From the NCBI GenBank assembly GCA_947379755.1, contig CANCOC010000035.1, positions 1-33,792 on the forward strand: a stretch of DNA of 33,792 bases, in the 5' to 3' direction. The notes under the pieces are model-generated. The model was not told the DNA's origin, did not search any database, and worked only from the letters and a program-made list of their open reading frames with translations. Source of the stretch: Alcaligenaceae bacterium. Lineage in GTDB: Bacteria; Pseudomonadota; Gammaproteobacteria; Burkholderiales; Burkholderiaceae_B. The position numbers and the translations under genes were made by a program. Within the stretch, counting starts at the first letter, position 1. Each line of letters starts with the position of its first letter. Positions 7,612 through 15,596 of this stretch are shown here, piece by piece.

Positions 7612-8366
7612 CAGCCTCCAGCGGCCTGCTGTATTCGCGTAGTCCTCAGCCTCTGTATCTACAGGTCGCGACGATTTTCCGCCGCAACATTCAACGCGGG
7701 ATCTGGCCACCCGGCCAGCAAGTCCCGCCGCTCGAGTCATTGGTCGAGACACTGGGCGTCTCACGCGCGACCATCCGGCAGGCCTTTGGCCTGCTCGAAC
7801 GCGAAGGTCTGATTCACCGCTCACGCGGTTCCGGCACCTATGTTAATGATGAGTTACCTGAGACCTTCAGATTAACGCTGCCTAAAACATGGGCAGAAAC
7901 CGTAGCGCTTTCCAGTGCGTTGGGCACGACCACGATCATGGAGTCCAATGCAGACGTTGCCCTGCCCGCATCACTGGGCATGGAATGTCCTTACAGCACG
8001 CTCGGCAGCTTTCAATACCTGCGGCGCATTCACACCACCTCGGCAGGTCCATTTTGCTACACCGAAGTCTATCTGGACCGCGAACTCTACCGTCAGCATC
8101 CTGCCCGCTACCGTCACTCCACTGTTGCGCCGGTACTCGATGAGCTGCATGGCAAATCCCTGACCCATGCAGGCCAGCTGCTGACGATCATCGAAGCGGG
8201 TGCAGATTCCGCAGAAGCCCTGCACTTGCCGCTTGCGGCCCCCGTTGCAGAAATCCGGCGCTTTGCCTGCATAGCGGAAAGAGTCATCTACTTTGCCCGG
8301 CTGGAAATCCCCACCCGATACGTTCAAATGAAATTTGATTTGTTTGAGGATCATGTACATGTTTAA
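7608..8366 (+). CDS. GntR-family (HutC/UTRA type) transcriptional regulator
   Basis: The product has 252 residues. An N-terminal winged helix-turn-helix spans about residues 15-78; PLYLQVATIFRRNIQRG and SRATIRQAFGLLEREGLIHR fit the GntR signature, with the RGSGTYV wing. A UTRA effector-binding domain fills about residues 95-245, with FQYLRRIHTTSAGPFCYTEV-type strands. Such proteins usually repress a catabolic operon until a pathway metabolite binds. It starts inside the ligase stop codon and ends 8 bases inside the dehydrogenase gene, so it is made with the enzymes and is probably autoregulated. The likely target is the divergent spacer at 5855-6000. The effector is unknown but could be the acid or its CoA ester. 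Confidence 0.92.
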   Translation: MTASSGLLYSRSPQPLYLQVATIFRRNIQRGIWPPGQQVPPLESLVETLGVSRATIRQAFGLLEREGLIHRSRGSGTYVNDELPETFRLTLPKTWAETVALSSALGTTTIMESNADVALPASLGMECPYSTLGSFQYLRRIHTTSAGPFCYTEVYLDRELYRQHPARYRHSTVAPVLDELHGKSLTHAGQLLTIIEAGADSAEALHLPLAAPVAEIRRFACIAERVIYFARLEIPTRYVQMKFDLFEDHVHV

Positions 8367-9531
8367 TAACGATTCAATGCTGTTACCTTTTTTTGATGAT
8401 GCGCATCGTGCATTGCATCAGGATCTGCATGACTGGTCACGCGCCAACCTGCCGACACGGATTCACACAGGTAGCGTCGATCAGCGTTGCCAGCAGCTTG
8501 TGCGGATGCTAGGCGATGCGGGCTGGCTGCGTTATTGTGTCCCTGCCGAATACGGTGGCATTCTGCCCGGACTGGACTCTCGCAGCCTGTGTCTGATCCG
8601 CCAGACGCTCGGGTACTACGATGGCCTGGCAGATTTCGCTTTTGTCCTGCAAGGTCTGGGCAGTGGCCCCATCTCGCTCTTTGGCTCGGATTATCTGAAA
8701 CAAAAGTATTTACCCCACGTTGCCTCCGGCAAGATGCTAGCGGCCTTTGCACTGTCTGAACCAGATGCGGGCTCAGATGCGGCTGCGATGACCACGCGTG
8801 CGACACGCACCAGAGACGGCTATCGCATCAATGGTGTCAAGACCTGGATTTCGAATGCTGATATTGCAGATTTCTACACCGTCTTTGCCCGTACAGAAAA
8901 CGATGAGGTCGATGGTGTCACTGCCTTTGTCGTGGATGCCAATACGCCTGGCCTGAAGGTCACCGACCGGTTCGAGCTCTGTGCACCCCACCCGATTGGC
9001 ACACTTACATTTACCAACTGCGAGATTCCACTTTCGCAGCGTCTAACCGAGCCTGGCAAGGGTTTCAAGGTTGCCATGCAGAATCTCGATGTGTTCCGTG
9101 CCTCGGTCGGTGCGGCAGCGCTGGGCTTCGCAGAGGCCGCGCTGGACCTGGGCATTGCGCGCGCCAATACACGTCCGATGTTTGGCGGCATGCTGGGCGA
9201 TCTGCAAATCACACAGGCAGCCATCGGAGACATGAGCACAGAAGTCGATGCTGCTACGCTGCTGGTCTATCGCGCAGCCTGGGAACGTGATGTGCTGCAA
9301 AAGCGCACCACACGCTCAGCAGCCATGGCAAAGATGTTTGCAACAGAGTCAGCTCAAAGGGTGATCGACCGATGCGTGCAACTGCACGGTGGCCTGGGCG
9401 TCAAAGTCGGCCATCCACTCGAAATGTTGTATCGTGAAATTCGTGCATTACGAATATATGAAGGTGCGACTGAAATCCAGCAAGTTGTCATCGCACGCGA
9501 GACCATTAAAAACAAAACAGGAGCGGTATAA
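8359..9531 (+). CDS. Acyl-CoA dehydrogenase
   Basis: The product of 390 residues is an FAD-dependent enzyme that introduces an alpha,beta double bond into an acyl-CoA and passes electrons to ETF. Signature 1 is present as ALSEPDAGSDAAA (131-143). Signature 2 lies near QLHGGLGVKVGHPLEMLYRE, and the putative catalytic base is Glu368 in RIYEGATEIQ, the position used by medium- and short-chain enzymes. I chose the ATG at 8359 because GAGGA (8346-8350) is 8 bases upstream; ATGs at 8335 and 8353 are also in frame. The gene overlaps the regulator by 8 bases and is followed after 2 bases by the thiamine enzyme, so the set is one transcript. The acyl substrate is not evident. Confidence 0.92.
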   Translation: MFNNDSMLLPFFDDAHRALHQDLHDWSRANLPTRIHTGSVDQRCQQLVRMLGDAGWLRYCVPAEYGGILPGLDSRSLCLIRQTLGYYDGLADFAFVLQGLGSGPISLFGSDYLKQKYLPHVASGKMLAAFALSEPDAGSDAAAMTTRATRTRDGYRINGVKTWISNADIADFYTVFARTENDEVDGVTAFVVDANTPGLKVTDRFELCAPHPIGTLTFTNCEIPLSQRLTEPGKGFKVAMQNLDVFRASVGAAALGFAEAALDLGIARANTRPMFGGMLGDLQITQAAIGDMSTEVDAATLLVYRAAWERDVLQKRTTRSAAMAKMFATESAQRVIDRCVQLHGGLGVKVGHPLEMLYREIRALRIYEGATEIQQVVIARETIKNKTGAV

Positions 9532-9533
9532 AG

Positions 9534-11096
9534 ATGAACGGTTCAGAAGCAATGGTTCACACTTTGCTCGCAGGCGAGGTTGATGTATGTTTTGCCAATC
9601 CTGGCACCTCTGAGATGCACTTTGTATCTGCACTCGATCGTGCACCCAGGATGCGGTGTGTATTGGGCCTGTTCGAAGGTGTCGTGACCGGCGCTGCCGA
9701 TGGCTATTACCGGATGGCTGAAAAACCCGCTGCGACACTGCTGCATCTTGGACCTGGCCTGGGCAATGGCCTGGCTAATCTGCACAATGCCAAGCGCGCC
9801 TACTCCGGCATTGTGAACATTGTCGGTCAGCATGCACTCGATCACATCCATAACAATGCGCCTTTGAATTCCGATGTCGAAGCCGTTGCGCGCCCGATGT
9901 CGAACTGGGTCAAGACGACGATGTCTGCGACCGCTGCGCCGATCGATACCGCCGAAGCCATTTCACAAGCACGCAGCACACCAGGCCGCGTCGCCACGCT
10001 GGTGCTGCCTGCAAACTGCGCCTGGGAGCCCTCTGAGCCAGGACATTACTCGACAGCCCCAGCGCAGTCTGCTGCAGCCCCCCTGACAGAAACCGTACTG
10101 GCCCTGGCAAAATTACTGTCGAATCGCGCCCTCGCCGAACAAACGACCTTGCTACTGGGCGGGCCGGCTCTGCGCGCAAAGTCTGCAACACTGGCCGGCA
10201 GAATTGCCGCACACACGGGTTGCAAACTCGCCTCCGAGCCCCGGAATCCGCGCATGGAACGCGGCCGCGGACGTGTCAACGTTACATCGCTGCCCTTCCC
10301 CGTTGCAGGTGCGGTCGACATGCTCAAGGATACAAAGCATCTGGTGTTGGTCGGCAGTGCCACACCCGTCGCCTTTTTTGCCTATCCCGACAAACCCCGC
10401 ATGATCAAGCAGCCCGATTGCGAAGTGCATACGCTTGCCACGCTCACGCATGACATCGAGGCCTCGCTCCAGGCTTTAGTTGATGCACTGGGTGCAAACA
10501 ATGCCACTCCTGCACTGTTCTCTACAGAACCCGCGATCACGGACCTGCCAACTGGAGCGGCCACTGCCGACAACATCGGCTACATCATCGCCGCCGTCAT
10601 GCCTGAAAACGGCATCATGGTCGACGAAGCAGTGACCTCTGGCCGACAATTTGGCAAGGCCCTGCCCTTCGCTGCACCGCACGACTGCATCGACATCACT
10701 GGTGGGTCAATCGGCTTTGGCCTGCCCGCTGCTGTCGGTGCCGCCATTGCCTGCCCAGACCGTAAAGTGCTGGCGCTAATTGGCGATGGCAGCGCCATGT
10801 ACACCATCCAGTCATTGTGGACCATGGCACGCGAACAACTCGATGTCACAGTCGTGATTTTTGCCAATCGCTCTTACCGGATCCTGCGCGGCGAACTGGC
10901 CAACATGGGTGGTCCCGCGCCTGGCGTCAGTGCCGCTCGCATGCTCGACCTGGACAAACCCCATCTTGACTTTGTCTCGCTGGCCAAAGGCCATGGTGTT
11001 CCAGGCGTTCAAGTCAGCACACTTGAGGATCTGACCAGAGCATTGCGTGTGGCCATGAGTGAAAAAGGCCCACGACTGATTGAACTGGTGATGTAA
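9534..11096 (+). CDS. IlvX-like thiamine diphosphate-dependent enzyme (acetolactate synthase/benzoylformate decarboxylase family)
   Basis: The product of 520 residues has the three-domain TPP layout. VCFANPGTSEMHF and a thiazole-activating Glu48 (LFEGVVTG) lie in the PYR domain. His71 sits in LLHLGPGLGNG at the place of the active-site histidine of benzoylformate decarboxylase. A middle domain contains TPVAFFAYPDKP. The PP domain carries GDGS (417-420) and Asn445 for the metal and diphosphate. The N-terminus resembles the IlvX proteins often labelled acetolactate synthase large subunit, a label I doubt. No small subunit is present, and the neighbours suggest a 2-oxo-acid decarboxylase or a C-C lyase/ligase on an acyl-CoA-derived intermediate. 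GGAG lies 10 bases before the ATG. No terminator is obvious downstream. Confidence 0.85.
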   Translation: MNGSEAMVHTLLAGEVDVCFANPGTSEMHFVSALDRAPRMRCVLGLFEGVVTGAADGYYRMAEKPAATLLHLGPGLGNGLANLHNAKRAYSGIVNIVGQHALDHIHNNAPLNSDVEAVARPMSNWVKTTMSATAAPIDTAEAISQARSTPGRVATLVLPANCAWEPSEPGHYSTAPAQSAAAPLTETVLALAKLLSNRALAEQTTLLLGGPALRAKSATLAGRIAAHTGCKLASEPRNPRMERGRGRVNVTSLPFPVAGAVDMLKDTKHLVLVGSATPVAFFAYPDKPRMIKQPDCEVHTLATLTHDIEASLQALVDALGANNATPALFSTEPAITDLPTGAATADNIGYIIAAVMPENGIMVDEAVTSGRQFGKALPFAAPHDCIDITGGSIGFGLPAAVGAAIACPDRKVLALIGDGSAMYTIQSLWTMAREQLDVTVVIFANRSYRILRGELANMGGPAPGVSAARMLDLDKPHLDFVSLAKGHGVPGVQVSTLEDLTRALRVAMSEKGPRLIELVM

Positions 11097-11122
11097 GTTC
11101 CAGATTGAAAATCAGGGATTCC

Positions 11123-11161
11123 CCTAAGCCAGCCTTTGGGTATAGTGATGGCTTGCTTAGG
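11123..11161 (+). promoter_or_regulatory. Long imperfect inverted repeat upstream of the alcohol dehydrogenase
   Basis: CCTAAGCCAGCC (11123-11134) and GGCTTGCTTAGG (11150-11161) are inverted arms matching at 11 of 12 positions around a 15-base spacer. The element lies 27 bases after the thiamine-enzyme stop and 73 bases before the dehydrogenase start. No T-run follows on either strand, so it is not a standard intrinsic terminator. It could be an operator, or a hairpin that protects the upstream mRNA end. Confidence 0.5.
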
Positions 11162-11233
11162 AAATAACAAAACAACACATACAGATATTTTGTAAGCTAA
11201 CAATCTGATCTTTAGATCGAGGAGACTTTTATT

Positions 11234-12295
11234 ATGAAATGCTATTGCGTGGTCGATTTTAAAACCGCACTAAAAATGATGGACCAACCCACCCCTGAGC
11301 CCAAGGGAGCCGAGGTTCTGATTGAAGTACGTGCCGCAGGTGTTTGTCACAGTGACATTCACATCTGGGAAGGTGGCTATGATCTGGGCAATGGTCGCAC
11401 GCTCTCACTCAAAGAGCGCGGCATCAAACTGCCGATGACCATGGGTCACGAGACCGCTGGCACGGTCGTGGCGATGGGGCCAGATGCCAAAGGCATCGAA
11501 AAGGGTAAAAACTATCTGGTCTATCCCTGGATTGGCTGTGGCAAATGCCCTGCCTGCGTCGAGGATGATCTGGAAAACTATTGCGCCGCACCTCAATATC
11601 TTGGCGTGCACCGTGATGGCGGCTATGCCGATCATCTTCTGGTGCCAAACGCAAAATACCTGATCGACATCGGTGATCTGGATCCTGCCATGATCGCACC
11701 TTATGCGTGTTCTGGGATCACCACGTTTGGTGCACTCAACAAAGTCGGTGCAAAGACCTTCCAGAAACATCCTGTCGTCATCATGGGTGCAGGTGGTCTG
11801 GGCCTGATGTGTCTGGCACTGCTCAAGGCACAAAATGGTGCCGGTGCAATCGTGGTTGATATTGATCCCGCTAAACGCAAAGCCGCGATGGATGCAGGTG
11901 CGCTGGCTGCGATTGATGGTGCAGCACCTGACGCTGCGCAGCAAATCATTGCAGCCAATGGTGGCAAACTTGTGCATGCAGTGATTGATCTGGTGGGTGC
12001 CCCCTCAACGACCAGCCTGGGTTTTGACACATTGATCAAAGGTGGCAAACTGGTCATCGTTGGATTGTTTGGTGGTGCAGCACCCTGGCCGATCGCCTTC
12101 ATTCCAATGAAAGCCTTGCAGATCATCGGCAGCTACACAGGCTCACTAGCCGAGATGCGCGACCTGATGAAGCTGGTCAAAGATGGCAAGATTACGCCCA
12201 TTCCTGTTCACAAACATCCGCTTGCCGATGCAGACAAGGTCCTGACATCGCTACGCGAGGGCAAAGTGACAGGACGCGCAGTACTGACAGCTTAA
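11234..12295 (+). CDS. Zinc-dependent medium-chain alcohol dehydrogenase
   Basis: The product of 353 residues oxidises an alcohol with NAD in the cytoplasm. Catalytic zinc ligands are Cys38 (AGVCHSDIH) and the GHE motif at 71-73, with Cys159 as a possible third ligand. Structural zinc cysteines lie in GCGKCPACVEDDLENYC (Cys102, 105, 108 and the one near 117). The nucleotide loop is GAGGLG (185-190). An aspartate ends the second beta strand (VVDIDP), which favours NAD over NADP. GAGGAG precedes the ATG by about 9 bases. It has its own spacer of 137 bases and its own terminator, so it is probably a separate unit from the carboxylate operon, although both could serve the same pathway. The substrate is unknown. 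Confidence 0.92.
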   Translation: MKCYCVVDFKTALKMMDQPTPEPKGAEVLIEVRAAGVCHSDIHIWEGGYDLGNGRTLSLKERGIKLPMTMGHETAGTVVAMGPDAKGIEKGKNYLVYPWIGCGKCPACVEDDLENYCAAPQYLGVHRDGGYADHLLVPNAKYLIDIGDLDPAMIAPYACSGITTFGALNKVGAKTFQKHPVVIMGAGGLGLMCLALLKAQNGAGAIVVDIDPAKRKAAMDAGALAAIDGAAPDAAQQIIAANGGKLVHAVIDLVGAPSTTSLGFDTLIKGGKLVIVGLFGGAAPWPIAFIPMKALQIIGSYTGSLAEMRDLMKLVKDGKITPIPVHKHPLADADKVLTSLREGKVTGRAVLTA

Positions 12296-12314
12296 GTAAC
12301 AATTGAAGTCAGAC

Positions 12315-12346
12315 AATGCCCGGTGAATCTGCCGGGCATTTTTTTT
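12315..12346 (+). terminator. Intrinsic terminator after the alcohol dehydrogenase
   Basis: AATGCCCGG (12315-12323) pairs perfectly with CCGGGCATT (12332-12340) around an 8-base loop, followed by a T-run to 12346. It lies 20 bases after the stop codon. On the minus strand no T-run follows, so it should act mainly rightward; recO approaches from the other side. Confidence 0.93.
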
Positions 12347-12389
12347 GAATCAGCCTGACTGATGAATGTTGATGAATGAAGTTTGGCCC

Positions 12390-12992
12390 TCAAGTCTTTG
12401 CGGCCTGATAACGCTGCAAAGACATCAACACCTGGCGTGTCGCCAGCGGCTTACCGGCCAGATGCTCAGAGAGTCGTTCACGCAACCTGATGCGTAATTC
12501 AGGCTCTGTCTGCGCATTTTGAAAGTCTGGTTCCTCTTCATCCAGACCATACCCGGACTCCTGCAGCAGTGTCCATTCAAAGCGACGCAACTCCCCTGCG
12601 GCAGACTGCCCCGCTGCCAGTCGTTGCAAGGCAATCACGTACGCATCAAACAAGACGGGATGGGAGTCTTCGTGTGGCAACAAACGAAACAGCAATTCGT
12701 TCATGTACCAGCATGACATCATGGCTGGCCCTTGCAAGGGATGGACCCCTGCACATTCGGCACGCGTCAGTGTCTTGACCTCACCGGCCCCCGTCCAGGA
12801 CAGCAACAAAGGCTGAAAAACAGACAACGCAGGCCTGAGCAAGGAGTGCGGGCGCTTGGCGCCTTTGGCGACCATCGTCACCCAACCATGATCTCTGGAA
12901 AATACTTGAACAATCAGGGAAGTTTCGCGCCAGGCCGTTGTATGCAACACATAGCCCGGCGAATCGAGTACGCGTAATACGCGTCTACTCAT
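12390..12992 (-). CDS. recO: DNA repair protein RecO (short form)
   Basis: The product of 200 residues has the RecO N-terminal OB-fold pattern: GYVLHTTAWRETSLIVQVFSRDHGWV, then VAKGAKRPHSLLRPALSVF. A helical C-terminal domain contains CWYMNELLFRLLP and RRFEWTLLQESGYGLD. RecO loads RecA onto SSB-coated DNA with RecR. Typical RecO proteins are about 220-260 residues. Here the stretch after GYGLD leads almost directly to a final helix (RLRERLSEHLAGKPLATRQVL), so the segment that often carries zinc-binding cysteines is lacking. The start is the ATG at 12992, overlapping the Era stop by 8 bases; the longer frame to 13058 lies inside era and is not credible. Confidence 0.92.
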   Translation of the reverse strand: MSRRVLRVLDSPGYVLHTTAWRETSLIVQVFSRDHGWVTMVAKGAKRPHSLLRPALSVFQPLLLSWTGAGEVKTLTRAECAGVHPLQGPAMMSCWYMNELLFRLLPHEDSHPVLFDAYVIALQRLAAGQSAAGELRRFEWTLLQESGYGLDEEEPDFQNAQTEPELRIRLRERLSEHLAGKPLATRQVLMSLQRYQAAKT

Positions 12993-13875
12993 AACCCAGA
13001 TCACGCAGGCTGGCAGCCTTGTCGGCCCAACCTTTACGCACCTTGATGTAGACCTCAAGGTGAATCGGTTTATCGAGAAGCTTGGCCATGTCCTGGCGCG
13101 CCTCAGTCGCGATACGCTTCATGTGCGAGCCACCCACGCCGAGCAAAATCGGACGATGGCTTTCGCGCTCGACAATCACACACGCTGCAATCGCAACACC
13201 TTTCGCGCTCTCATCCCACTGCTCAATCATGACCGTACAACCGTAAGGCAACTCGTCGCCCACCAGCCGGAAGATTTTTTCACGGATCAGTTCAGCTGCG
13301 ATAAAGCGCATCGGTCGATCGGTAAGCGTATCCGCTTCAAAAAACGGCTCGTTTTCTGGCAGTCGTTTAGCAACCTCGTCCAGCAGCTGATCAAGCTGAT
13401 GACGCTTGGTCGAGCTGACAGGCACGATGGCAGCAAAGTTGTAGAGAGCCGTAATTTTAGAAACAAATGGATACAGCTCATCACGATTTTTAATTTGGTC
13501 GATCTTACTGATCACCAAAATCGTACGCTCCGGGTTGTGCAGCAAGGACAACAGCTTTGCATCGCCTGGCGACCATTTTCCTGCTTCAACCAAAAAAAGA
13601 ACCACATCAACATCGGCCAGCGTTTGTGTCACCACACGGTTCATCATGACGTTCATGGCGCCGCCATGACGCGTTTGAAAGCCCGGAGTATCCACGAACA
13701 CAAACTGCTCATCCTCTCGCGTCAGCACGCCCTGGATGCGATGACGCGTCGTCTGTGCTTTGCGTGAAACGATGGTAATTTTTGAACCGATCAGAGCGTT
13801 GGTCAACGTTGACTTGCCAACGTTAGGACGACCAACGACTGCGATATAACCGCAGCGGTGTACTTTTTCTGTCAT
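12985..13875 (-). CDS. era: GTPase Era, 16S rRNA/30S assembly factor
   Basis: The product of 296 residues matches the family's usual length. The GTPase domain shows G1 GRPNVGKST (15-23), G3 DTPGFQ, and a G4 motif reading SKID rather than the usual NKxD. The KH domain occupies the C-terminus ([17 protein letters not shown], then [17 protein letters not shown] and [12 protein letters not shown]). Era binds the 3' end of 16S rRNA and helps 30S maturation at the membrane-cytoplasm interface. Its ATG overlaps the rnc stop (ATGA, 13872-13875) and its own end overlaps recO. The order rnc-era-recO is classical and supports all three calls. Confidence 0.97.
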   Translation of the reverse strand: MTEKVHRCGYIAVVGRPNVGKSTLTNALIGSKITIVSRKAQTTRHRIQGVLTREDEQFVFVDTPGFQTRHGGAMNVMMNRVVTQTLADVDVVLFLVEAGKWSPGDAKLLSLLHNPERTILVISKIDQIKNRDELYPFVSKITALYNFAAIVPVSSTKRHQLDQLLDEVAKRLPENEPFFEADTLTDRPMRFIAAELIREKIFRLVGDELPYGCTVMIEQWDESAKGVAIAACVIVERESHRPILLGVGGSHMKRIATEARQDMAKLLDKPIHLEVYIKVRKGWADKAASLRDLGYE

Positions 13876-14630
13876 TTAAGCTCCTGGGCAACCGCAACCG
13901 GCAGCGTAAGTTGTGCCGTTTTGCGCGCCCGGGTCGAACGCTTTTTTGCAGGTGCAGGGCTGGCCGCCTCGGCACCTTCGAGCGCCAGCTTTGCTGCTGA
14001 CTGCTCTGCTGCGCGCCGGCTTGAACCGGCAGCAACGACTTTAATATCAAAAGTGGGAATCGAACACTCAACTTCGAATTGCTGGCTATGTGCCGCACCA
14101 TGCGTAGCCACCACGTTGTAGACGGGCAGCGCAAGCTTGCGACTTTGCAGGAATTCCTGCAAGAGTGTTTTTGCGTCTTTGCCAAGCGTCAGTGGATCAA
14201 CGTTTTCGAGAATGGGAATGTACAAGCGCTCAACCAAAGCCTGGGCTGCGCTAAAACCACCATCCAGATAGACTGCGGCCAACACCGCTTCAAAGGTATC
14301 AGCAAGAATTGAGGGGCGGCGAAAACCACCACTCTTGAGCTCGCCTTCTCCCAGACGCAAAAAGCGAGAAAGATCGAGTTTTTGTGCAATATCTGCCAAT
14401 GAGGACTGTTTGACCAGGTTGGCGCGCACACGCGAGAGGTCACCCTCATCGAGCGTGCCGTATTGATGGAAAAGCAAGGCCGCTACTGTGACACTCAGCA
14501 CTGAATCGCCCAGAAACTCCAGTCGTTCATTGTGACGCGCACCGTGGCTGCGATGTGTCAAGGCCTGCTCAAGCAAAGCAGGCTTTGAAAACTTATATGC
14601 GAGCGAGGTTTCTAGTGCGGCAAATGACAT
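13872..14630 (-). CDS. rnc: Ribonuclease III
   Basis: The product of 252 residues cleaves double-stranded RNA, including the rRNA precursor stems. The RNase III signature [12 protein letters not shown] (34-45) carries the metal-binding acids. A second acidic block ([15 protein letters not shown]) supplies the other ligands. The dsRNA-binding domain follows ([22 protein letters not shown] through [16 protein letters not shown]). A basic and alanine-rich tail (residues about 220-245, [11 protein letters not shown]) extends beyond the E. coli length of 226. The gene lies 31 bases after lepB with a weak ribosome site, and its stop overlaps era. Confidence 0.97.
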   Translation of the reverse strand: MSFAALETSLAYKFSKPALLEQALTHRSHGARHNERLEFLGDSVLSVTVAALLFHQYGTLDEGDLSRVRANLVKQSSLADIAQKLDLSRFLRLGEGELKSGGFRRPSILADTFEAVLAAVYLDGGFSAAQALVERLYIPILENVDPLTLGKDAKTLLQEFLQSRKLALPVYNVVATHGAAHSQQFEVECSIPTFDIKVVAAGSSRRAAEQSAAKLALEGAEAASPAPAKKRSTRARKTAQLTLPVAVAQELK

Positions 14631-14661
14631 TAAACAGTGCAGTTAAAAAGGAGAAAAAAAA

Positions 14662-15549
14662 TTAATGAAAGCGACCAATACGTCCCAGGCTGCCAAAGTT
14701 CATCCAGATAAAGAATGCACGACCAACAATGTTGGCCTCTGGGACGAATCCCCAATAGCGGCTATCCAGACTATTGTCGCGGTTATCGCCCATCATAAAG
14801 TAAACACCGACCGGGACGTGACAACGAATGCCATTACGGAGATATTCACAATTTTCACGATACGGAAAACTCGTAATTGGCCCTAAGTCCTGCGATCTTC
14901 GCTCATCAAGCAGAATTTCATGGGATACATCACCAAGCTGTTCGGTAAACTGTGCCGTATATGCCACACGGTCTGGTTCAAAATACTCACCATCGCGCTT
15001 GCGTGGCACTTCTTTACCGTTAATAAACAGTTTTTTATCCAGATATGCGATTTCGTCGCCAGGCAAACCCACCACACGCTTGATGTAATCAACCGAAGGA
15101 TCAACGGGGTAACGGAACACCATCACATCACCGCGCTGGGGAGAACCCAGTGGGATCACTTTGGTATCGATAACAGGCAAACGTATACCGTAGGTGAATT
15201 TATTGACCAGAATCAGATCACCAGATTGCAAAGTCGGCAACATCGAGCCTGAAGGAATACGAAATGGCTCGACAATAAAAGAGCGCAGGACGAATACAAA
15301 CAGGATGACAGGAAAAAAACTAACCCCATACTCGATATACCAGGGCATGCGTCCCAGATCAAAACGGATCTGTTCCTGGCGCGACTGAATTTCTGTCGCA
15401 GACAATGAGGACCAGCTCGGACGGGCAAGCGCCAGCGCATCGGCCACACGCCTGGCGCGTGCCTGGCGCAACCAGAAGCGATCAATCGTCCAGACAATTC
15501 CGGTTATCACCAGCAGGACAAACAAAATCAGGGCAAAGTTCCAGCTCAT
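14662..15549 (-). CDS. lepB: Signal peptidase I
   Basis: The product of 295 residues cleaves signal peptides on the outer face of the inner membrane. Two N-terminal membrane segments (about residues 3-22 and 76-92) flank a cytoplasmic loop. The catalytic serine is near residue 102 in RIPSGSMLPTL, the general-base lysine near 158 in VDYIKRVVGLPGDE, and box E reads GDNRDNSLDSRYWG. I start at the ATG at 15549, with AAGG upstream; the preceding TTG codon is in frame. It lies 47 bases after lepA, the usual lepA-lepB pairing, so factor and protease are made together. The stop is followed on the minus strand by T-rich sequence but no clear stem. Confidence 0.97.
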   Translation of the reverse strand: MSWNFALILFVLLVITGIVWTIDRFWLRQARARRVADALALARPSWSSLSATEIQSRQEQIRFDLGRMPWYIEYGVSFFPVILFVFVLRSFIVEPFRIPSGSMLPTLQSGDLILVNKFTYGIRLPVIDTKVIPLGSPQRGDVMVFRYPVDPSVDYIKRVVGLPGDEIAYLDKKLFINGKEVPRKRDGEYFEPDRVAYTAQFTEQLGDVSHEILLDERRSQDLGPITSFPYRENCEYLRNGIRCHVPVGVYFMMGDNRDNSLDSRYWGFVPEANIVGRAFFIWMNFGSLGRIGRFH

Positions 15550-15596
15550 CAATTCAACCTTACATGCATGGGGTGCATCACGTCAGAGGACCGTGA

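Noticed and set aside
11405-11977. Minus-strand open frame of 190 codons opposite the alcohol dehydrogenase
   Set aside because: Shadow of a gene whose zinc and nucleotide motifs are intact.
13060-13767. Plus-strand open frame of 235 codons opposite era
   Set aside because: Era is unmistakable on the other strand; the frame shows no family pattern and no ribosome site.
14631-14661. T-rich spacer after lepB as a terminator
   Set aside because: No stem precedes the T-run.
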